DNA from: Arthrobacter subterraneus
GTDB lineage: Bacteria > Actinomycetota > Actinomycetes > Actinomycetales > Micrococcaceae
Length of the DNA stretch: 43,445 nt
Reading direction: 5' to 3'
Assembly (NCBI RefSeq): GCF_900099735.1
Contig: NZ_FNDT01000021.1
Coordinates: 1 to 43,445 of the forward strand
The translations under genes were made by a program, and so were the position numbers. Under the pieces are notes generated by a model. The model did not search any database, had not been told where the DNA came from, and saw nothing but the letters and a program-made list of their open reading frames with translations. Numbering within the stretch: position 1 is the first letter of the stretch; the number at the start of each line of letters is the position of its first letter. Of the stretch, positions 15,402-23,395 are shown piece by piece.

Positions 15402-16367
15402 TCACCAAAGGCTCGATTGGCCCGCGCGCCGGGCAACCCAGTTAAAGGTCATCAGCAGGGCGAGATTGATAAGGGAATTGAACAGTCCGATGGCGGCCGA
15501 ATAACTGAATTGCGCTTGCTGCAATCCGGCCTTGTAGACGTAGGTCTGGATTACCTCCGAGGTGGGGAGGTTGAGGTCTGTCTGCATGATCAGGACCTTC
15601 TCGAAGCCCAGATTGAAGAGATTTCCGATTGCGAGGATGAACAGGATGGTGATCACCGGCATGATTCCAGGGATGTCTATATGCCGGATCCGCTGCCACT
15701 TGTTCGCACCGTCAACACGGGCCGCCTCGTGCAGGGCGGGGTCTATTGCGGTGAGTGCTGCAAGGTAGACAATCATCGAAAAGCCCGCGTTCTGCCAGAT
15801 GTCCGACCCGATGTAGAGCGGGCGGAACCATTCAGGCGCTCCCATGAAGAAAATGGGGTCGCCGCCGAAGGTGACAATCGCGTTGTTCACGATGCCCGAA
15901 CGCGGCGAGAAGAGGAGGTGGATCATGCCCACCACCACGACGACGGAGATGAACGACGGCGAATAAAGCACCGTCTGCGTGAATTTCTTGAACCGCTCGC
16001 TTTGCAGCTGATTCACGATGAGTGCCAGAATGATCGGCACCGGAAAAGCGATCAGCAGGCCAAGCGCGTTCAGGGTAAGGGTGTTGACGAGGAGCCGCTC
16101 GAACTGGAACGAGGTTACGAAGCGTTCAAAATGCTCCAGTCCCACCCACGGGCTGCCGGCAAACCCGTCTGAGGGGTTGTAGTTGCGGAATGCGATTTGC
16201 GCCCCGTACATCGGCCAGTACTTGAAGACCAGGATGTAGAGCACTGCTGGTAGTAGTAATACGTATAACTGCCATGACCGCGCCAATAGACGCAAGCGAG
16301 TATGCAGGTCGATGGATGAACGGGTTGGGCGCCGCGGACGGCTCTTTACTGATGATTCTGTGCTCAT
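15402..16367 (-). CDS. ABC transporter permease, LplB type
   Basis: A 321-residue membrane protein of the LplB class. The opening QLYVLLLPAVLYILVFKYWP followed by MYGAQIAFRNYNPSDGFAGS is the family signature. The EAA loop HEAARVDGANKWQRIRHIDI lies at about 224-243 and LPTSEVIQTYVYKAGL near the C-terminus is also diagnostic. It starts in an ATGA overlap with the stop of lacI (16364-16367), so regulator and transporter are translated together. A sequence resembling the lacI operator lies inside the gene at 16254-16271. Partner of the LplC-type permease at 14414; the ATPase is not encoded here. Confidence 0.9.
   Translation of the reverse strand: MSTESSVKSRPRRPTRSSIDLHTRLRLLARSWQLYVLLLPAVLYILVFKYWPMYGAQIAFRNYNPSDGFAGSPWVGLEHFERFVTSFQFERLLVNTLTLNALGLLIAFPVPIILALIVNQLQSERFKKFTQTVLYSPSFISVVVVVGMIHLLFSPRSGIVNNAIVTFGGDPIFFMGAPEWFRPLYIGSDIWQNAGFSMIVYLAALTAIDPALHEAARVDGANKWQRIRHIDIPGIMPVITILFILAIGNLFNLGFEKVLIMQTDLNLPTSEVIQTYVYKAGLQQAQFSYSAAIGLFNSLINLALLMTFNWVARRAGQSSLW
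16254..16271 (-). promoter_or_regulatory. Intragenic LacI-type operator-like site
   Basis: Half sites TAGTAATAC and GTATAACTG meet at a central CG; 7 of 9 positions pair, and the right half is nearly that of the promoter operator at 17461-17480. It lies about 1.2 kb downstream, inside the LplB-type gene. An auxiliary operator for looping is possible; chance in a leucine-rich coding segment is not excluded. Confidence 0.45.
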
Positions 16368-17398
16368 GCTGGCACCTTTGCACTAGCCACTGATTCACGG
16401 GGAATCAGCGAGCATTCGATGGGAAATTGATTGGGCCCGCTGCCTCGTTTGTCGAGGAGCAGCTGGACCGCCGTGCGCGCCATTCGCTCGAATGGCAGTT
16501 CGACCGTGGTCAGGCCGGGGCTGAGATAGGGAGCAATGGTGTCCTGGTTATCGAAACCGACGATGGAGCAATCGAGGGGAGCGCTCATTCCGAGCGCCTC
16601 CAGGGCGCGATAGGCACCCCAGGCCGTTCGGTCATTGCCGCAGAAAATGGCCGTCGGACGGTTCCGCTGATCCATCAGGTTGCGGGTGTGCTCCAGCCCG
16701 TCTTCCACGATTCCAGTGCCGTAACGGATGAACCGCTGGTCGACGTCGAGCCCGGCCTCATTCAGGGCGCGCTCATACCCGGCGAGCCGGCCGATTCCTG
16801 CGGGGAGGTCGCTGTCCGCAGGCTGGATGTTGATCATGCCGATGCGCGTGTGCCCGGCCTCGATGAGGTGCCGCGTGGCTGAGTATCCGCCGAGCTCCTC
16901 ATCGGGAAAGACGCTGGGCACCAGGCCTGCCCTGTCCTGGGCGTTCAGGACAACGACGGGCAGCTCCTGCAATGAGGCCGGGACATCGATCACCCGGTGA
17001 TACATGGAGGCGTACACCACGCCTTCAACACGGTAGGAAAGCATCATGTCAATGGCGGCGGCTTCAAGCTCGTTCTCATTGAAGGTGTCCACGCCCAGGA
17101 TGACATTCCCGGCTTCCCACGCGCACAGCTGGGCGCCTTTGAGCAGCTTGCCGGCGAAGGGGGCACTGGCAACCTCATCAGAGATGAAACCGATCATCCC
17201 TGACTGGCCGCTGCGGAGCGACTTCGCATACGCGTTGGTGCGGTAGCCGAGCTCATCGACCGCCGCCATGACCCGGGCCTTCGTTGCCTCGGCCACGCGG
17301 CCGCCGTCCACCTTGTTGAGCACCAGAGAAACGGTTGCCTGGGAGACGCCCGCACGCTCGGCGACTTCCCACATGGTTGGCGTAGAGTGCTTTTTCAC
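16364..17398 (-). CDS. LacI-family regulator of the fructan operon
   Basis: A 344-residue LacI/GalR repressor. The N-terminal helix-turn-helix reads MWEVAERAGVSQATVSLVLN (about 9-28), with the hinge region EATKARVMAAVDELGYRTN. The sugar-binding core begins MIGFISDEVASAPFAG and contains the family blocks FCGNDRTAWGAYRALEALGM and VGFDNQDTIAPYLSPGLTTV. The start is GTG with AAGGAGG five bases ahead. It is first in its own operon and followed in ATGA overlap by the LplB-type permease, so it would control itself, the transporter and GH32. A perfect palindrome sits at its promoter. The inducer is probably fructose, sucrose or a fructo-oligosaccharide (inferred from GH32). Confidence 0.9.
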   Translation of the reverse strand: MKKHSTPTMWEVAERAGVSQATVSLVLNKVDGGRVAEATKARVMAAVDELGYRTNAYAKSLRSGQSGMIGFISDEVASAPFAGKLLKGAQLCAWEAGNVILGVDTFNENELEAAAIDMMLSYRVEGVVYASMYHRVIDVPASLQELPVVVLNAQDRAGLVPSVFPDEELGGYSATRHLIEAGHTRIGMINIQPADSDLPAGIGRLAGYERALNEAGLDVDQRFIRYGTGIVEDGLEHTRNLMDQRNRPTAIFCGNDRTAWGAYRALEALGMSAPLDCSIVGFDNQDTIAPYLSPGLTTVELPFERMARTAVQLLLDKRGSGPNQFPIECSLIPRESVASAKVPA

Positions 17399-17460
17399 CG
17401 TTCCTCCTTTCGTCGGTCTTCTGTCGGCACTGTCAGTTTTCTGTAGCTCACTGGAGACCG

Positions 17461-17480
17461 CTAGTTATTCGTATAACTAG
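17461..17480 (-). promoter_or_regulatory. LacI-type operator of the fructan operon
   Basis: CTAGTTAT and ATAACTAG form perfect 8-base arms around TCGT, a 20-base palindrome centred on CG. It begins directly after the -10 box of the minus-strand promoter, so it covers the transcription start. Confidence 0.75.
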
Positions 17481-17510
17481 ATAGTAGAGCACTGCCGCCT
17501 GTGACGTCAA
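17481..17510 (-). promoter_or_regulatory. Promoter of the lacI-lpl-GH32 operon
   Basis: On the minus strand TTGACG (17510-17505) and TACTAT (17486-17481) are 18 bases apart. The palindromic operator follows at once, and the lacI start codon lies about 80 bases further on. Confidence 0.65.
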
Positions 17511-17540
17511 CCACACAAGGGATATTCGTCTCACCCTGCA

Positions 17541-17596
17541 ATTTTGGGCACCTCTGGTGGGCCCACGTCGCCCGGACCCACCAGAGGTGCGCAAAT
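17541..17596. terminator. Long hairpin downstream of the mhqD-like gene
   Basis: Perfect 14-base arms GCACCTCTGGTGGG and CCCACCAGAGGTGC (17548-17561, 17577-17590) with a 15-base loop, extended outward by ATTT/AAAT. It lies just after the stop of the minus-strand hydrolase gene and about 30 bases upstream of the next promoter, so it should separate the two operons. Its core is similar to the hairpin at 11158-11218. Confidence 0.65.
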
Positions 17597-17602
17597 CTTC
17601 CG

Positions 17603-18232
17603 TCAGGGACGGCGCTTCAGCCAGTCCACCGCCGCTTCCAGGTCGGAGCGGTCGACACCGTGACCGCCGTCGCGCAGAATCTGCCCGACGTCGGCGCCCC
17701 GGCGTTGGAGCTCAGCCACCAGGGTGGTGACGCTGGGCAGCGGCGCCATCGGGTCCGACCGTCCATTGAGCACGAGGAATCTGCTCCCGGACAGGGTGCC
17801 CTCCAACGCTCGATCACCGAACGGGTACATCCCCGAAAAGGAGATGACCCTATCCACGGTTTCGGGGTGCAGCATGGCCGTTGCCAGCGCGATGTTTGCA
17901 CCGTTCGAAAATCCGACGGCGATAAGCATCCGGTCACCGAGGCCGTAATGTTCCCGTGCGTCGGCAACAAAACCTGCCAGCTCACCGGCACGCAGGATGA
18001 CGTCGTCGACGTCGAACACTCCCTCACCCCGGCGAGCGAACCAGCGGAGCATGCCGCTCTCCGGCACCCGGCCGCGCGGAGCCAGCACCGCAGCGGCGGG
18101 GTCCAGCTCCGCTGCCAGAGCCGCGATGTCCTGCTCGTTCGAGCCAGTGCCGTGCAGCATCAACAGCACGGGATGGTCAGCGGCGCCCTCGCGGTACAGG
18201 TGCGGCCAGTCAGGAAACCGGGGTGCACTCAT
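17603..18232 (-). CDS. Alpha/beta hydrolase, carboxylesterase MhqD-like
   Basis: A 209-residue serine hydrolase of the phospholipase/carboxylesterase group. HPVLLMLHGTGSNEQDI (about 20-36) is the oxyanion region typical of this group, the nucleophile elbow is VGFSNGANIAL (GxSxG), the acid is in LNGRSDPMAP and the histidine in DGGHGV. Start ATG overlaps the stop of the dioxygenase gene by four bases, so the two are one operon. In Bacillus the analogous pair MhqD/MhqO protects against quinones and hydroquinones; here too the hydrolase probably handles the ring-cleavage product or a quinone adduct (inference). A long hairpin follows the stop. Confidence 0.8.
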   Translation of the reverse strand: MSAPRFPDWPHLYREGAADHPVLLMLHGTGSNEQDIAALAAELDPAAAVLAPRGRVPESGMLRWFARRGEGVFDVDDVILRAGELAGFVADAREHYGLGDRMLIAVGFSNGANIALATAMLHPETVDRVISFSGMYPFGDRALEGTLSGSRFLVLNGRSDPMAPLPSVTTLVAELQRRGADVGQILRDGGHGVDRSDLEAAVDWLKRRP

Positions 18233-19227
18233 CCGGCAATACCTCCAACCGGCTGATCATTCTGCGGAGCGAGCTCGTTGTTGTCCTCCGGCACGTCAAT
18301 TTTGGCGACCGACGCCTCAATCGCTTCACGGGACGGTTCCAGCCATGGCGGCAGCTTCAACGACCGGCCGAGTTCGAGCAGCGGCTCGTCCACATTGAAC
18401 CCCGGAGTGTCCGTTGCAATCTCGAACAGGACGCCGCCCGGTTCCCGGAAATAGATCGAGGTGAAGTACTGACGGTCCAGGATGGCCGTGACATGGAATC
18501 CTCTCTCCACGAGATCCTGGCGCCACAGCTCCTGGGTGGCCCTGTCCGGCACCCGGAAGGCAATGTGGTGCACGGTCCCTCCCGCCACCAGGCCATACGG
18601 ACCCGAAGGATCGGCGACGACGTCAACAATGTTGCCTGCACCGCCGTCGCCCGCTTCAAGGCGGGTGCGGCCGGAAGTCTCTCCGGTGATGCGCAGGCCG
18701 AGGTCCTCCGTGAGCACCCGAAGGGTGTGCTCCGGATTGGCGACCGTGAGCACGGAGGAGTGCTGGCCCCGGACCGCGTGCTCGGCAGGGACAAACGAGG
18801 AATCCCAGGGGTTGCGGGGATCCGTTGTGGAGGAGGCCACGAGGTCGAGCTGCAGTCCGTCGGGGTCGCGCAGCGAGAGCCGCTCCTCATCCGCCGACGC
18901 ACGCGTGATGGACGCGTCCACGCCGAGGGCACGGAAGTGGTTCTGCCACCAGCCCAGGCTCCCCTCAGGAACGGAGAACGCGGTGGTGGTGGATTGTCCT
19001 GAGCCGATCCGCCCCGGCGCCACCTGGCCCCACGGAAAGAAGGTCATGAGCGAACCCGGCCGGCCGGCGTCGTCGCCGTAGTACAGGTGGTACGTGGACG
19101 GGTCATCGAAATTAACGGTCTTCTTGACCAGCCGCAGGCCGAGACCGCGGATGTAGAAGTCGATGTTCGCCTGCGGATCACCCGCAATGGCGGTGACGTG
19201 GTGCAGGCCCGTGGTGTGCGCTGTCAT
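18229..19227 (-). CDS. VOC-family ring-cleaving dioxygenase, MhqO-like
   Basis: A 332-residue protein with two vicinal-oxygen-chelate repeats. The metal triad can be placed: His in GLHHVTAIAGDP (about 8-9), His in TVHHIAFRVPD and Glu in GVLFEIATDTPG, giving the 2-His-1-Glu Fe(II) site of extradiol-type dioxygenases. FYIRGLGLRLVKKTVNFDDP and YHLYYGDDAGRPGSLMTFFP are characteristic of the MhqO/MhqA hydroquinone dioxygenase-like subgroup. ATG 19227 is chosen for its GGAGG five bases upstream; the longer frame would run into the palindrome at 19269. It heads an operon with the MhqD-like hydrolase. Expected role is oxidative opening of hydroquinone-like rings as detoxification. Confidence 0.85.
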   Translation of the reverse strand: MTAHTTGLHHVTAIAGDPQANIDFYIRGLGLRLVKKTVNFDDPSTYHLYYGDDAGRPGSLMTFFPWGQVAPGRIGSGQSTTTAFSVPEGSLGWWQNHFRALGVDASITRASADEERLSLRDPDGLQLDLVASSTTDPRNPWDSSFVPAEHAVRGQHSSVLTVANPEHTLRVLTEDLGLRITGETSGRTRLEAGDGGAGNIVDVVADPSGPYGLVAGGTVHHIAFRVPDRATQELWRQDLVERGFHVTAILDRQYFTSIYFREPGGVLFEIATDTPGFNVDEPLLELGRSLKLPPWLEPSREAIEASVAKIDVPEDNNELAPQNDQPVGGIAG

Positions 19228-19268
19228 GGTGTCCTCCGGAGTTCCGGCCGGCCCCTGCGGTCGACGTT

Positions 19269-19288
19269 GTATATGCAAATGCATCTAC
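19269..19288. promoter_or_regulatory. Palindromic operator in the mhqO / kinase divergon
   Basis: Half sites GTATATGCA and TGCATCTAC flank AA; 8 of 9 positions pair, with ATGCA/TGCAT perfect at the core. It lies 41 bases upstream of the dioxygenase start, and 40 bases before the divergent kinase gene. A MarR-type regulator would be expected by analogy to MhqR, but no regulator gene lies beside it. Confidence 0.55.
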
Positions 19289-19327
19289 TTCCGATGTTAT
19301 TCCCTTTCCGGCCGTTAGTCTGTGGGG

Positions 19328-20416
19328 ATGCACGAAGCGCTCAGGGAAGCCGTCGGCGAAGCAGTCGGCGGGCGCGTGACGGAGCTGACGGATCTCCAAC
19401 GAACTCCTCTGGACTACGACGCGTTCCTCGCGCACCGGACGGTGAGCCGGCTGCGGGGCTATGCGATCGCCGACGGCATCCGGGTTCCATGGACCATGAT
19501 CGAGAAGCGCACCGAAGGTCCGGGCCTGGCTTCGCCATATCTGCTGGACAACGGCAGTCGGGAGTTCGCGGCCTACGGATCGGGACTGCTCGACGACGTC
19601 GCTCCCGGCATCGGCGCACCGAAGCTTTATGGAGCGCTGCAGGATGAAACCGGCGGAAGGACCCTCTGGCTCGAGGAGATCCACCATGACGGGGCCAGGC
19701 CGCTGGACGCCGAATCGATCCTCGCCGCAGCGCGGGATCTGGGCGGGATGGCCGGCAGATGGCTGGTCCGTGAGCCGGCAGAACCCTGGTACTTCACGGG
19801 ATGGATTGACCGGCATAGCCAGCCTGAAGCCGTCGAAGCAGGGCTGGCCACCCTGCGCCGAACCCACCCCGACGCCGTCACCCGCCTTGGCGACCGGCTG
19901 GCCCGGACCGAGCAACTGATCCTTGACCAGTCCCGCTACCGGACGATTCTCGAATCGCTGCCGCAGACGCTCTGTCACCACGATGCGGTGGGCGCGAACA
20001 TCTTCCGCTCGCACGGCCGAACCGTGCTGATTGACTGGGAGTCCGTTGGAGCGGGTCCGGTGGGAGCGGATCTCGCGTCCCTGGTGTTCTCCTCCGTGCG
20101 CCGCGGCGATGCCCTGGCCGGCGTCATGCTGCCGGTGGTTGAAGAAGCACTGGTACGTTACGCCGCAGCCCTCCGCGTGGAGGCACCCAGTGTCACCGTA
20201 GAAGAGGTTCGCCTCGGCTTCGACGCGTCAGTCGCGCTCCGCTGGAAGCTGGCGGTCGACGTCGTCGCCGGCCTTGAGAAAGGACAGCCGCCCCGGCGTG
20301 GCAGTCTTCCGGATGAGGACCCGGACGTGGCCCTTGAGGAACTGATCGGCCTGGTGGATCTGCTCCTCGCATCCGCTGACCGGGCGCTCCACCCCGCCCG
20401 TGACCCCGGCCCGTGA
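19328..20416 (+). CDS. Aminoglycoside phosphotransferase (APH)-fold kinase
   Basis: A 362-residue protein with the C-terminal lobe of APH/choline kinase-like enzymes: the catalytic loop LCHHDAVGANIFR (HxDxxxxN, about 215-227) and the metal-binding VLIDWESVGAGPVGADL about 10 residues later. It would transfer phosphate from ATP to a small hydroxylated substrate; antibiotic resistance should not be assumed. ATG 19328 is preferred over GTG 19322. TAGTCT at 19316-19321 lies six bases before the ATG, the spacing of a leaderless actinobacterial mRNA, and no ribosome binding site is visible. The gene is divergent from mhqO and convergent with the enolase-superfamily gene; its stop codon is the first base pairs of a hairpin. 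Confidence 0.75.
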   Translation: MHEALREAVGEAVGGRVTELTDLQRTPLDYDAFLAHRTVSRLRGYAIADGIRVPWTMIEKRTEGPGLASPYLLDNGSREFAAYGSGLLDDVAPGIGAPKLYGALQDETGGRTLWLEEIHHDGARPLDAESILAAARDLGGMAGRWLVREPAEPWYFTGWIDRHSQPEAVEAGLATLRRTHPDAVTRLGDRLARTEQLILDQSRYRTILESLPQTLCHHDAVGANIFRSHGRTVLIDWESVGAGPVGADLASLVFSSVRRGDALAGVMLPVVEEALVRYAAALRVEAPSVTVEEVRLGFDASVALRWKLAVDVVAGLEKGQPPRRGSLPDEDPDVALEELIGLVDLLLASADRALHPARDPGP

Positions 20417-20471
20417 GTTGGCAGGACACTCCCCCAATGGCGCCGGCAAAGCGGCGTGTCCTGCCAACTCA
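20414..20471. terminator. Stop-to-stop hairpin between convergent genes
   Basis: Sixteen-base perfect arms (20414-20429 and 20456-20471) enclose a 26-base loop. The outermost bases of each arm are the TGA stop codon of one of the two convergent genes, so the element exactly fills the gap. It likely ends transcription in both directions; no U-run is present. Confidence 0.7.
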
Positions 20472-21542
20472 ACGGGAGGGGCGGAGCTCCAGGCCGAGGC
20501 CGGGCTGGCCCGTGACCGTCATCCCGGCTGCCGTGATGCTGACGGGTGCGGGCCCGGCAAGGATGCCCAGCTCGGCCATCGTAGCGCCGTCGACCGCTTC
20601 CACCCACGCCGTCTCAGCAAGGGTGGAGGCCAGCTGTCCGGACAGCTCCGGAAGCAGGTGCGGCGCCACGGCAATGCTGTTGGCCCGTGCCAATTCGACG
20701 ATCCGCCGGAACGGCGTGATTCCACCGACGCGGACGATGTTGGGCTGGATGATGTCCACGGCGTCGGCCTCGATGAAGTCGCGGAACCGGTAGATGGTGT
20801 GCACGTTCTCGCCCAGGGCAATGGGCACGGACGTGGAGCGTCGAAGCCGCCGGTAGGCGGAGAGATCATCCGCGCGGAGAGGTTCCTCGAGCCAGTGCAG
20901 GCCGTACTCACCGAGCCGGTCGAGGGCACGCAGCGTAGTGGGGAGGTCCCACCGCTGGTTGGCGTCGATCATGAGCGCACGGTCGGGGCCGATGACCTTC
21001 CGGACCGCGGCGATGCGCTCCGCATCTTCGCGCAGGTCCGGCTTCCCGACCTTCACCTTTACGGCCCGCCGGCCCTCGTCCACCCAGCGCTGGGTCTGCT
21101 CGACGAGCTCCTCCAGGCTGTAGTGCAGGTTCACTCCCGATCCGTACACCGGCACAGTCTCACGACGGCGGCCCAGCAGGTCAGGCACGGAGCAGCCCGC
21201 CTGCCGCCCGGCCAGGTCCCACAGCGCGAGGTCGACGCCGGCCATCGCGATGGTGGTCAGGCCTCCCCCGCCGGCCTCGTGGAGCCGGGCCCACAGTGCG
21301 TCCCACACCTCCTCGGCGCGGGCGGGCAGTCCCGCGACGAACGGCGCGATGTCATGCTCCAGCAGCGCCAGCACCGCCTGCGGGCCGATCGTGGGAGTCC
21401 AGGAGAATCCGGAGCCCACACCGCCGTCGTCGGTGGTTACCGTGGTAGCGATGAAATGGTTCTCGGGGACATCCGCTCCCCACGGGCGCGGCAGCGGAAC
21501 GGTGAGAAGCCGGGCCGAGAGGCCGGTGATCTTGGCGTTCAT
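20469..21542 (-). CDS. Mandelate racemase/muconate lactonizing enzyme family protein (aldarate dehydratase or galactarolactone cycloisomerase candidate)
   Basis: A 357-residue enolase-superfamily enzyme. Catalytic and metal residues are in place: KVKVGK (KxK base, about 162-167), DANQRW (Asp ligand, about 192), EEP (Glu ligand, about 217), GEN (Glu ligand, about 243) and a His in APHLLPE (about 292), which is the mandelate racemase subgroup pattern. Partner genes are a uronate dehydrogenase-like and a KdgD-like enzyme; in Agrobacterium the enzyme between those two steps is a galactarolactone cycloisomerase of this same subgroup, otherwise a glucarate or galactarate dehydratase fits. Sequence alone does not decide. 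It starts in ATGA overlap with the KdgD-like gene and ends the operon. Confidence 0.85.
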   Translation of the reverse strand: MNAKITGLSARLLTVPLPRPWGADVPENHFIATTVTTDDGGVGSGFSWTPTIGPQAVLALLEHDIAPFVAGLPARAEEVWDALWARLHEAGGGGLTTIAMAGVDLALWDLAGRQAGCSVPDLLGRRRETVPVYGSGVNLHYSLEELVEQTQRWVDEGRRAVKVKVGKPDLREDAERIAAVRKVIGPDRALMIDANQRWDLPTTLRALDRLGEYGLHWLEEPLRADDLSAYRRLRRSTSVPIALGENVHTIYRFRDFIEADAVDIIQPNIVRVGGITPFRRIVELARANSIAVAPHLLPELSGQLASTLAETAWVEAVDGATMAELGILAGPAPVSITAAGMTVTGQPGLGLELRPSR

Positions 21543-22444
21543 GAGCCTGCAAGCTCACGGCCGGCGGCGAGGATAGCCTTCAGCTCCACCAGCTGGCTTT
21601 CGGAGGGATCGACCAGCGGTGGGCGGACGGAACCGACGTCGAGCCCATCCAGCCGCAGCCCGGCCTTGATGAGCGAGACGCCGAAGCCGGGAGTCTGGTC
21701 GCGCAGGCGCACCAGCGGGGCGTAGAAGCCCTCGATCAGGCGGTGCCGGGCCGGTTCGTCGTTGCCGATGTAGGCGCGGTAGTAGGCTGTGGCGATCTCC
21801 GGCGCCATGGCGAACGCCGCGGACGAGTAGAGCGGTATTCCGAGTCCGCGGTAGGCGCCCTGGCTGAGTTCAGCGGTGAGGAGCCCGTTGAAGAACTGGA
21901 AGTCGGTACGGCCCGTGGCGGCAACCGCAGTGACGATTTCCTGCGCCAACCCCACGTCGCCCACACCGTCCTTGAACCCGACCACCTTGGGGTTGGCGGC
22001 GAGCCGGGCCACCGCGTCGGCGGTGAAGGCCCCGTTGGCCCGGTGGTAGATGATGACGGGCAGGCCCGACGCCGCAGCCACCGCCTCGACGTACGCGATG
22101 AGGCCGTCGGTGGGCCCCTTGACAAGGTAGGGAGGCAGGACCAGCAGAGCGTCAGCCCCTGCCTCCTCGGCGGCGCGGGCCGCAGCGCGGGCATGGCCGA
22201 GCGGCCCCCCGGTACCGGCCACCACGGGAACCTGCCCGTTGACGGCACGGACAGCGGTTGTCACGACGGCGCGGATCTCCTCAAGATCGAGGGCATGGAA
22301 CTCGCCGGTACCGCACGCAGGGAAGACACCCCCCGGCTGGTGGGGCAACCGCGACTCGATGTGCTCGCGAAGCATGCCCGGGTCCACGGATCCGGAAGGG
22401 GAGAAGGGCGTGACGGGAAAAAACAGCACTCCATTGAACTGCAT
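21539..22444 (-). CDS. 5-dehydro-4-deoxyglucarate dehydratase-like (DapA/NAL family)
   Basis: A 301-residue class I aldolase-fold enzyme. The N-terminal block GVLFFPVTPFSPSGSVD and the loop FPACGTGEFHALDLEE match 5-dehydro-4-deoxyglucarate dehydratases rather than DapA (which has GTTGE). The Schiff-base lysine is in VVGFKDGVGD (about 157) and the assisting tyrosine in IIYHRANG (about 133). The family converts 5-dehydro-4-deoxy-D-glucarate to 2,5-dioxovalerate with loss of water and CO2. It follows the uronate dehydrogenase-like gene after 3 bases and overlaps the mandelate racemase-family gene by four. Gene order supports an oxidative uronate/aldarate pathway; the dioxovalerate dehydrogenase for the last step is not in the window. 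Confidence 0.82.
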   Translation of the reverse strand: MQFNGVLFFPVTPFSPSGSVDPGMLREHIESRLPHQPGGVFPACGTGEFHALDLEEIRAVVTTAVRAVNGQVPVVAGTGGPLGHARAAARAAEEAGADALLVLPPYLVKGPTDGLIAYVEAVAAASGLPVIIYHRANGAFTADAVARLAANPKVVGFKDGVGDVGLAQEIVTAVAATGRTDFQFFNGLLTAELSQGAYRGLGIPLYSSAAFAMAPEIATAYYRAYIGNDEPARHRLIEGFYAPLVRLRDQTPGFGVSLIKAGLRLDGLDVGSVRPPLVDPSESQLVELKAILAAGRELAGS

Positions 22445-22447
22445 GAC

Positions 22448-23395
22448 TTACCTGGCTTCCTGGATAGCGGAGGCGAGCTCGGACGCTGCGAGTTCCGAAC
22501 GCCAGCTGCGTTTCGGCTCCCACCCAAGCAGGCGGCGGGCCTTATCGACTGAAAAGGCCGGGCGTGATCCGGTGAGGTTCGCGGCGAGCGACCCGGTGGC
22601 GGGAAGATAGCGCGGAATGAGTTCAGCGAGCGGCTCACGGGCCAGGGCATCCGCGGCGCCCACAAAGAACGTTTCACCGTTCGGAATCCGGTCCATGGAC
22701 TGCAGCAGCACGTCGAGGAAATCCGCCACGTCCCGCGCATCGACATAGTTGAAGACCGCCGGCGCGGACAGCGCCGGATCATCCAGGCGCTCGACGACGG
22801 TGTGCCCCTGCTGCGTGGGCGCGCCCGCCCACTCCTCCGGCGAGATGACATAGCAGGGCCGGAACGCGGCGTAACGGAGCCGGTCCCCCTGCGCGGCCGC
22901 GAACATCCGCATGGTCTGCTCGGCCACCAGTTTGGAGAGGCCGTAGGCGTGCCACGGCTTCGGCGTGGTCTCCTCGTCCAGCGGGAAGGCCTCCGGCACC
23001 CAGCCGGCCGGCGACCCGTAACCGAGAACCGTGGGGCTGGACGCCGTGATGATCCTGCCGATGCCAAGCTCGGTCGCAGCCCCCATCACCTGGAAGGCGA
23101 GCTGGCTGTTGGTCTGCAGGATGACGTCCTCGGGCGCGCTGAACGGGACGGCGATCGCGGCGAGGTGGATGACGGCGTCGGGCTGGTGCTTTTCCAGGAC
23201 CCGGCGGGCCTCCCCTGCTGCCAGCAGGTCAACCGGCTCCTGGCGGATTCCTGCGGGGAACACTCCGTCGGGAACAGTTGTGCGATCCACGGAAACGACG
23301 CCATACCCTGCGTCGGCCAGGCCGGTCACCACGCTGCGGCCCAGCCTGCCGGAGCCTCCCGTGACGAGGACGGTGGTCTGTGCCCGCTCAGCCAC
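22448..23395 (-). CDS. NAD(P)-dependent epimerase/dehydratase family, uronate dehydrogenase-like
   Basis: A 315-residue extended short-chain dehydrogenase. VLVTGGSGRLGRSVV (about 9-23) is the nucleotide-binding loop, VDRTT the acidic turn favouring NAD, VIHLAAIAVP the central strand and YGLSK (Tyr about 149, Lys four later) the catalytic pair. Position next to KdgD and a mandelate racemase-family gene suggests oxidation of D-glucuronate or D-galacturonate to the aldarolactone, but a sugar epimerase or another dehydrogenase remains possible; the protein is longer than the classic ~265-residue uronate dehydrogenases. GTG 23395 is taken as start: it overlaps the Gfo gene by eight bases and the longer open frame is out-of-frame shadow of that gene. 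Confidence 0.72.
   Translation of the reverse strand: MAERAQTTVLVTGGSGRLGRSVVTGLADAGYGVVSVDRTTVPDGVFPAGIRQEPVDLLAAGEARRVLEKHQPDAVIHLAAIAVPFSAPEDVILQTNSQLAFQVMGAATELGIGRIITASSPTVLGYGSPAGWVPEAFPLDEETTPKPWHAYGLSKLVAEQTMRMFAAAQGDRLRYAAFRPCYVISPEEWAGAPTQQGHTVVERLDDPALSAPAVFNYVDARDVADFLDVLLQSMDRIPNGETFFVGAADALAREPLAELIPRYLPATGSLAANLTGSRPAFSVDKARRLLGWEPKRSWRSELAASELASAIQEAR

Noticed and set aside
19328..20416. Aminoglycoside resistance gene
   Set aside because: Only the general kinase fold motifs are seen; the rest does not resemble known resistance enzymes and context gives no support.
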